Assembly: GCA_035222895.1 (NCBI GenBank)
Contig: JAVYIG010002104.1
Location: 207,539 to 271,538 of the forward strand
Length of the DNA: 64,000 bases
DNA from: Strongylocentrotus droebachiensis
Taxonomy: Eukaryota > Echinodermata > Echinoidea > Camarodonta > Strongylocentrotidae
Reading direction: 5' to 3'
The translations under genes were made by a program, and so were the position numbers. Shown piece after piece: positions 57,091 to 64,000 of this stretch (the stretch's first letter is position 1; each line of letters opens with the position of its first letter). The notes beneath the pieces were generated by a model. That model worked only from the letters and a program-made list of their open reading frames with translations, searched no databases and was not told where the DNA came from.

Positions 57091-58009
57091 CTGGCGGTCG
57101 TCAGCTAGCTGGCGGTCGTCAGCGTAGCCGGTGGCCGGTAGCGTTAGCCCCAAAGCCATGTCCAATTTTTAAACTACATTCAAGAGTCCCTTATTGCCAG
57201 GTTAAACAAGTTTTTTACATTTTCAGTACTACTTACTTCCTTTTATCCAATCTGTACACTCCCATGCTATCCTTTTCCTGTCTGTAAACAACTTTACAAC
57301 ATGAATTCAATGATGGGCAAGGTTTTACTTCTCATATGAAAGCGCCCAAACTTCGTGAGGTGAAACAAAGGGCCTTTCAATTCAAGTCTATTCAAGCCCA
57401 ATATGGGCTAACAACTGGCCTGCATACCCGAGCAGAATCATTTTGTGCTCGACAAAGACATACAGCCTTGGGTAAAGAGGTCCATTATTATTATTTTTTT
57501 TAGTTATATTTTTTCATTGACAGTATACTATTTAAATGTCAGGAATATTGGATGCTCTGTTTCAAATACAGTCCAGATTGCCGAGCAATGAATTATCTCA
57601 TGCTTCTTGTCCAAAAACCATATCGAACTTTTTTTTTTTTAAAGCGGTATCATTTTAATTTCCATTTCCCAGCATTATTTTGAACTGTCTTGAACTGAAG
57701 TTGTTTTCCTTTCTCATATTTCGATACCATTACGTCATCAAAATAATGCGGTCATTGTTGCAATGTCAGGAATGCTATTTCTACCTCAGTCTTTGGAAAT
57801 CCTCGCAATGACGAAAGTATTCACTCGATGAAGGGAGTGTCCGTTCTTTTATTCAATTCATTAATTGATGCCATGTTAGAAAGAGCTGAGTAGTTTGTTA
57901 CGTAAATATTCAAATATAGCCGATGCGAGCTATTTAAAAAAACTGAATCGAATAGCCTGCATCTTTAATAATTATGAATAACAATGAGCAGTGCCTAAAT
58001 ACAGCTGCA
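54991..58009. repeat. Tandem array unit 2 (3019 bp)
   Basis: Nearly identical to unit 1. It differs by a deletion of about 100 bp before tRNA-like head T3 (near 55500), two rather than eight VNTR copies, and homopolymer lengths. Confidence 0.93.
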
Positions 58010-59997
58010 CTGTATTTCTAAGTTAGCTTCAACGGAATGTTACTTTCAATGGCATGTTAGTTTGAATGCACCTGTTTCAAAACATAACAATCATTAAATC
58101 AGCATCAGAAAGTGTTAAGAACTAAAAGCGAACCAGGTAATCGCAGTGAGGCAAAGTGTGGATAGGCGACCGCCTAGTAATTGGAAGGTATCGGATTCGA
58201 TACCCAGCTAGTCCATATTTTTGGTTAAATCTTGAAACAAAAAAAAACGTATGTTATTTTAACAACAAGAAGTGAACCAGATAATGGCAGTGAGGTAAAG
58301 TGGTCTAGTGGATAAGACTGGTCGCTTCATAATGCAAATGCAAATGTAAATGTACTTGGTTTGATTCACAGCTACTCCTATTTATACCCCATATGTTATT
58401 TTTACCATTTTGTTCGTCACCCCATTATATTGGCTTGTTTATCTCTTTTTAAGTGGACACCCCCCCCCCCACCTCTTCAACAAAGGGGAAAATGACATGT
58501 GATACTTTTTCTTTAACAAGCGACTCTCTGATTTATTTAGAATACCTCCTTTGCTACACATACAACAATAAGTATTAACAGGGAAAAACTCATGCTGAAT
58601 GGCAGTTGGACACATTAGTCTCGTGGATAGGCAATCGCCTGGTAACTGGAAGGTTTCGGGTTCGAAACCCAGCTAGTGCAACTTTTTTCTTCTGTTTTGT
58701 TTTACTTAAACAAAAACAAAAAATGATTTTAACCCATTTTTATGTCACTCAAAGTACATATTTATTGCTATTCTTTTAATCGATCGATACAATGAGCTTA
58801 TAATAAACTTGTAAACAAAGTAAAGTATTATACGAAGTACACAAAGGACAGCAATATTATTCTGTTTTGTCCATCAAATATAATCACATTCAATACTTTT
58901 TCAGTCCAAATGAGAAGGTGAGAAAGAAAGAGAAAGAAAGAAAGAGAGCCAAAAAGAGACAAGAAAAGAGAATCCAATACCCCCATTAATCAAATAAGGT
59001 CTGAGAATCTCAATCCACATATTTACAATTAATTCAAATATTTTGGCGGGAAAGCCAGATATTAATTATTGTCCAATTTTGGGGTGATAAAATAATTATT
59101 GTTGTTGTTGTTGGTGTGACGGAAAGGGTTCCAAAGCACAATATGTCAATGGATTCCTCAAAAAGAACAAATGGGCCTTTGGTGGGGGGAGGAGGGGGGG
59201 GGGGGGGGGCAGTGTAGAAAAAAACTGTTGAGGAGCCTCTTTGGGGGGCCCCAGGCGCGGATCTAGGATTTGTTAGGGGGGCCCAATTTGGAATTATGCT
59301 AGCCAAACATTGGTACGTAATGGTGACACCGGCAGTGGCGAAATAAGCAAACAATTTTAGGGGGGGGGGGGGTTGAAAAAAAATCCGCACCACCCACTTT
59401 TACATGCAGACCCCGCTGAACGTTTCTCTAAGTAGGTTGGGGGAGAGGTATTTATGATAAGGCAGAGCGTAGCGTTAATTGGCGTGGGGTCTAGGGCCTT
59501 TTGGCCCCTCTGAACTACAACTTGTTGGCGGCAAAATTGCAACTGATATCCCGCTTCTTTTCTTTTCCCTCCCTTTATCTCTTCTTTTCCTTTTTCTTTC
59601 CCTTTTCATCATTCTCTCTTATTTTGTAATGGTGGGGGGGGGGGGGGGTGACAGCTGGGATCCAAGACCATTTCGGCCCTTGATCTGCTTCTTCCCCCCT
59701 CCATTTTTTCCCCTTCTTCTTCCTCTTCCTCTTCTTTCTTTCCCTTTCTCTCCTCTTCCCCTTTTCCTTGTTTTCCTTCTCTCTCTTTCTTTCTTTTTTG
59801 CGGAGGGGGGGGGGGGGGGGGGGGGGGCAAGGCCCTCCCGGCTCCTGGATCCGCGTCTGCCTTTAGGGGGGTAGCTGCGCCTGTCGTCAGCTAGCTGAAA
59901 GTGTTAACAACTAAAACCAAAGTGTTAACAACTAAAAGTGAACCAGGTAATCGCAGTGAGGCAAAGTGGTCTCGTGGATAAACAACCGCCTAGTAAG

Positions 59998-61437
59998 TAG
60001 CCTTTAGTCAAGGCACTCGTGCTGTATTTCCCTAAACGCGCCTGAATACATAGACTAATCGCGCGACGACTGTGATCTGTGGGACGAGGTGCGTCAGCAT
60101 CTCGGCCTTTACTAACCTGAGTGGTTGTTGTAGTTTATTTCTTTTGTTTTGTATTATATTTCCGCTCCCGAATCAGGAGATAATTAGATGCAAAGCATCT
60201 TACCCAGAAAGCCGGCCAAACCGCCCCTTCCAATCCGACGCACCAATCAGAGTAGACGATTCGAGAAAACTTCATGCATATTCATTATCAACATATATAA
60301 TCATAAATACATTTTTGAGCGGTTACAGAACATGGCGAGCGACGAAGGAGATCTCTTATCAAAGAGCCTTGAATATGCGGTCGAAAGGTTGAGAATTATC
60401 ATCTTTTAAGGAGTTACAATCAAAAGCTATAAAATCAGCAGTGAAAGGGGAAGATGTATTTGTTAATCTTCCAACGGATTATGGCAAATCTGCGATTTTT
60501 CAAGCCATTTCACTGTGCAAGGACTTCTTTGTGCGGACGACCACAGTCGCTGCCAGCACACCATCCCCATCGGCGTCTACTCCCGAAGCTGCCCAGAGTT
60601 CGGGGGCCTACTCACACCGCACTGCACTGTCCATTGAAGTTATCGTTTCACCTCTTATTTCTTTAATGAAAGAATGTGAACCAAACTTGTCACACACAAT
60701 AACATGATATCTTCAGTTAAGTTCAGTATAAGAAATAGCTAGGAAAACTCTTGCACAGGAACCATGCAGAATGTACTGCATAGTAGATATCTACCCTTTT
60801 TTGCACATCTATTACATTATAGACCTAAGCAGAATTTCCAGAATTTGATGTCCTTTTCATTATTTTAATTCACTTGCATGCAGCTAGCTCAGCTAGCCCT
60901 GCAAATTCAAAGCTCCATGAACGCATCGTTTTCACACGTACACAGATATTCACGTGTTGTACAATAACAATTCCGACCAGCTGATCGTGCGAACCACTAG
61001 AGTCTATGCGTAGGTTAAAATGAAAAACAAGGGAACAAAATTTTACTATGAATCTACTAAAGTAGCAAAATAATAAATACCCTAGTCAATAAGTAGAATA
61101 TTGTTTTTGATAAATTCATATTTTATTCGAAATTGAACTAGATATTATTTTATTTTTTTAGTACATTTGAATACCGATTCCCCCACAATTTCATGGACGA
61201 AGCCATTTTAAACACCGCGCGGTTAAAACAATTAGGATTGGCCACGATCATCGCTAGCTGCTGTATATGTAAGACCCTCATGCATATGCACATAATGATG
61301 AGCTCCGCAATTTAGCAAAGGCCAAGCCGCTGAAGCGGCTCGGTCCAGCGATCACTGCTGTAAAGCCACACTGCGTTAGTCTATTTTCAGACCCTGCTCG
61401 GCAGACAAGCAGCGCGCGAGGCCTTGTCCAAAGGCTA
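59998..61437. mobile_element. Mutator-like (Pack-MULE-like) TIR element carrying a helicase fragment
   Basis: Ends TAGCCTTTAGTCAAGGC and the complement TAGCCTTTGGACAAGGC, with weaker inverted similarity for about 85 bp (CTGAA...ATAGACTAA in both). It is flanked by the exact 9-bp repeat CCTAGTAAG (59989-59997 and 61438-61446), and sister units show the empty site. A 9-bp duplication with long degenerate TIRs fits Mutator-like elements. No transposase; the interior holds a truncated RecQ-like helicase reading frame. Confidence 0.82.
60332..60707 (+). pseudogene. RecQ-like SF2 helicase N-terminal fragment, frameshifted
   Basis: An ATG at 60332 opens MASDEGDLLSKSLEYAVERL and stops at 60407 after a four-T run. 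One base fewer in that run would continue into FKELQSKAIKSAVKGEDVF, a Q-motif-like segment, then the Walker A region NLPTDYGKSAIF. The usual Gly before Tyr is Asp here. Motif Ia follows as IVSPLISLMKE, and a stop comes at 60705-60707. Motifs II-VI are absent, so it is a non-functional captured fragment. Confidence 0.75.
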
Positions 61438-62561
61438 CCTAGTAAGTGGAAGGTATAGGGTTCGATCCCCAGCTAGTGTATTTTGTTTTAAAGCCCAAAA
61501 GCCAGATATTGAAAGTCCAATTGTAAGGGGGGGAGCAGCTGAGTGTAGGAAAAAACCGTTAGGGAGCCCCTTGGGGGGGGGGGGGGGGGTCTTTTTTTTT
61601 GGGGGGGGGGGGTCTTTTTTTTTTTTTTTTTTTTTTTAGCTGGCGGTCGTCAGCTAGCTGGCGGTCGTCAGCGTAGCCGGTGGGCCGGTAGCGTTAGCCC
61701 CAAAGCCATGTCCAATTTTTAAACTACATTCAAGAGTCCCTTATTGCCAGGTTAAACAAGTTTTTTACATTTTCAGTACTACTTACTTCCTTTTATCCAA
61801 TCTGTACACTCCCATGCTATCCTTTTCCTGTCTGTAAACAACTTTACAACATGAATTCAATGATGGGCAAGGTTTTACTTCTCATATGAAAGCGCCCAAA
61901 CTTCGTGAGGTGAAACAAAGGGCCTTTCAATTCAAGTCTATTCAAGCCCAATATGGGCTAACAACTGGCCTGCATACCCGAGCAGAATCATTTTGTGCTC
62001 GACAAAGACATACAGCCTTGGGTAAAGAGGTCCATTATTATTATTTTTTTTGGTTATATTTTTTTCATTGACAGTATACTATTTAAATGTCAGGAATATT
62101 GGATGCTCTGTTTCAAATACAGTCCAGATTGCCGAGCAATGAATTATCTCATGCTTCTTGTCCAAAAACCATATCGAACTTTTTTTTTTTTTAAAGCGGT
62201 ATCATTTTAATTTCCATTTCCAGCATTATTTTGAACTGTCTTGAACTGAAGTTGTTTTCCTTTCTCATATTTCGATACCATTACGTCATCAAAATAATGC
62301 GGTCATTGTTGCAATGTCAGGAATGCTATTTCTACCTCAGTCTTTGGAAATCCTCGCAATGACGAAAGTATTCACTCGATGAAGGGAGTGTCCGTTCTTT
62401 TATTCAATTCATTAATTGATGCCATGTTAGAAAGAGCTGAGTAGTTTGTTACGTAAATATTCAAATATAGCCGATGCGAGCTATTTAAAAAAACTGAATC
62501 GAATAGCCTGCATCTTTAATAATTATGAATAAACAATGAGCAGTGCCTAAATACAGCTGCA

Positions 62562-64000
62562 CTGTATTTCTAAGTTAGCTTCAACGGAATGTTACTTTCA
62601 ATGGCATGTTAGTTTGAATGCACCTGTTTCAAAACATAACAATCATTAAATCAGCATCAGAAAGTGTTAAGAACTAAAAGCGAACCAGGTAATCGCAGTG
62701 AGGCAAAGTGTGGATAGGCGACCGCCTAGTAATTGGAAGGTATCGGATTCGATACCCAGCTAGTCCATATTTTTGGTTAAATCTTGAAACAAAAAAAAAC
62801 GTATGTTATTTTAACAACAAGAAGTGAACCAGGTAATGGCAGTGAGGTAAAGTGGTCTAGTGGATAAGACTGGTCGCTTCATAATGCAAATGCAAATGTA
62901 AATGTACTTGGTTTGATTCACAGCTACTCCTATTTATACCCCATATGTTATTTTTACCATTTTGTTCGTCACCCCATTATATTGGCTTGTTTATCTCTTT
63001 TTAAGTGGACACCCCCCCCCCCCCACCTCTTCAACAAAGGGGAAAATGACATGTGATACTTTTTCTTTAACAAGCGACTCTCTGATTTATTTAGAATACC
63101 TCCTTTGCTACACATACAACAATAAGTATTAACAGGGAAAACTCATGCTGAATGGCAGTTGGACACATTAGTCTCGTGGATAGGCAATCGCCTGGTAACT
63201 GGAAGGTTTCGGGTTCGAAACCCAGCTAGTGCAACTTTTTTCTTCTGTTTTGTTTTACTTAAACAAAAACAAAAAATGATTTTAACCCATTTTTATGTCA
63301 CTCAAAGTACATATTTATTGCTATTCTTTTAATCGATCGATACAATGAGCTTATAATAAACTTGTAAACAAAGTAAAGTATTATACGAAGTACACAAAGG
63401 ACAGCAATATTATTCTGTTTTGTCCATCAAATATAATCACATTCAATACTTTTTCAGTCCAAATGAGAAGGTGAGAAAGAAAGAGAAAGAAAGAAAGAGA
63501 GCCAAAAAGAGACAAGAAAAGAGAATCCAATACCCCCATTAATCAAATAAGGTCTGAGAATCTCAATCCACATATTTACAATTAATTCAAATATTTTGGC
63601 GGGAAAGCCAGATATTAATTATTGTCCAATTTTGGGGTGATAAAATAATTATTGTTGTTGTTGTTGGTGTGACGGAAAGGGTTCCAAAGCACAATATGTC
63701 AATGGATTCCTCAAAAAGAACAAATGGGCCTTTGGTGGGGGGGAGGAGGGGGGGGGGGGCAGTGAAGAAAAAAACTGTTGAGGAGCCTCTTTGGGGGCCC
63801 CCAGGCGCGGATCTAGGATTTGTTAGGGGGGCCCAATTTGAAATTATGCTAGCCAAACATTGGTACGTAATGGTGACACCGGCAGTGGCGAAATAAGCAA
63901 ACAATTTTAGGGGGGGGGGAGGGTTGAAAAAAAATCCGCACCACCCACTTTTACATGCAGACCCCGCTGAACGTTTCTCTAAGTAGGGTTGGGGGAGAGG
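62562..64000. repeat. Tandem array unit 4 (partial, runs off the window)
   Basis: Begins with the same CTGTATTTCTAAGTTAGC landmark and matches unit 1 through the G-run element, with tRNA-like heads at about 62699, 62842 and 63164. The array continues past the right edge. Confidence 0.93.

Larger units (their letters stand above)
58010..62561. repeat. Tandem array unit 3 (4552 bp, with a 1440-bp insertion)
   Basis: Same organisation as unit 1 but interrupted inside tRNA-like head T4 by the TIR element at 59998-61437. Without the insert and its 9-bp duplication the unit is 3103 bp. Confidence 0.93.

Noticed and set aside
60332-60707. Functional RecQ helicase gene
   Set aside because: It has a frameshift, an altered Walker A residue, a stop after motif Ia and no motifs II-VI.

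Overview
This is intron-rich, AT-biased animal nuclear DNA. It shows consensus GT/AG introns, many microsatellites, tRNA-derived SINEs, a LINE fragment, many MITEs and two long tandem arrays. Spo11, an EGF/C-type-lectin gene and the repeat content suggest a marine invertebrate. An echinoderm such as a sea urchin is my best inference, but the sequence does not prove it.

Layout. (1) About 1-8.7 kb is mostly non-coding. On the minus strand it holds a signal-peptide first exon of an unidentified secreted protein (1203-1320), whose remainder is not identified and may lie left of the window. It also holds imperfect trinucleotide tracts and a duplicated GATCTA-rich block. (2) 9.57-21.19 kb on the plus strand is SPO11, the meiotic double-strand-break transesterase related to topoisomerase VI subunit A. 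I mapped 12 coding exons with matching phases; one predicted microexon of about 34 nt was not found. Its introns carry decayed copies of its own exons 10, 12 and 13, plus SINEs and MITEs. (3) 21.2-29.5 kb is transposon-rich: a hAT-like MITE twice (one copy split by a LINE), a TTAA-flanked piggyBac-like MITE, and G/C-homopolymer elements. (4) 43.66-29.86 kb on the minus strand is a gene I assembled exon by exon: signal peptide, short Cys-containing region, one EGF domain, six Ser/Thr-rich mucin-like exons, and a C-type lectin domain. All junctions keep one open frame of about 456 residues. The mucin array grew by segmental duplication and contains a broken mucin exon, a broken second EGF exon and a vestigial unit. 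(5) 44.0-51.8 kb is a satellite of roughly 0.9-kb monomers with a higher-order repeat of about 4.5 kb. (6) 51.8-64.0 kb is a second tandem array of 3.0-3.2-kb units, each bearing four tRNA-like heads and an 18-bp VNTR. One unit is interrupted by a 1.44-kb TIR element with a 9-bp target duplication that carries a broken RecQ-like helicase fragment.

The genes do not form one pathway: SPO11 acts in meiosis, while the lectin is predicted to be secreted. The shared theme is tandem duplication at several scales: exons, exon blocks, introns and satellites. All calls come from reading the sequence; no database search or expression data were available.
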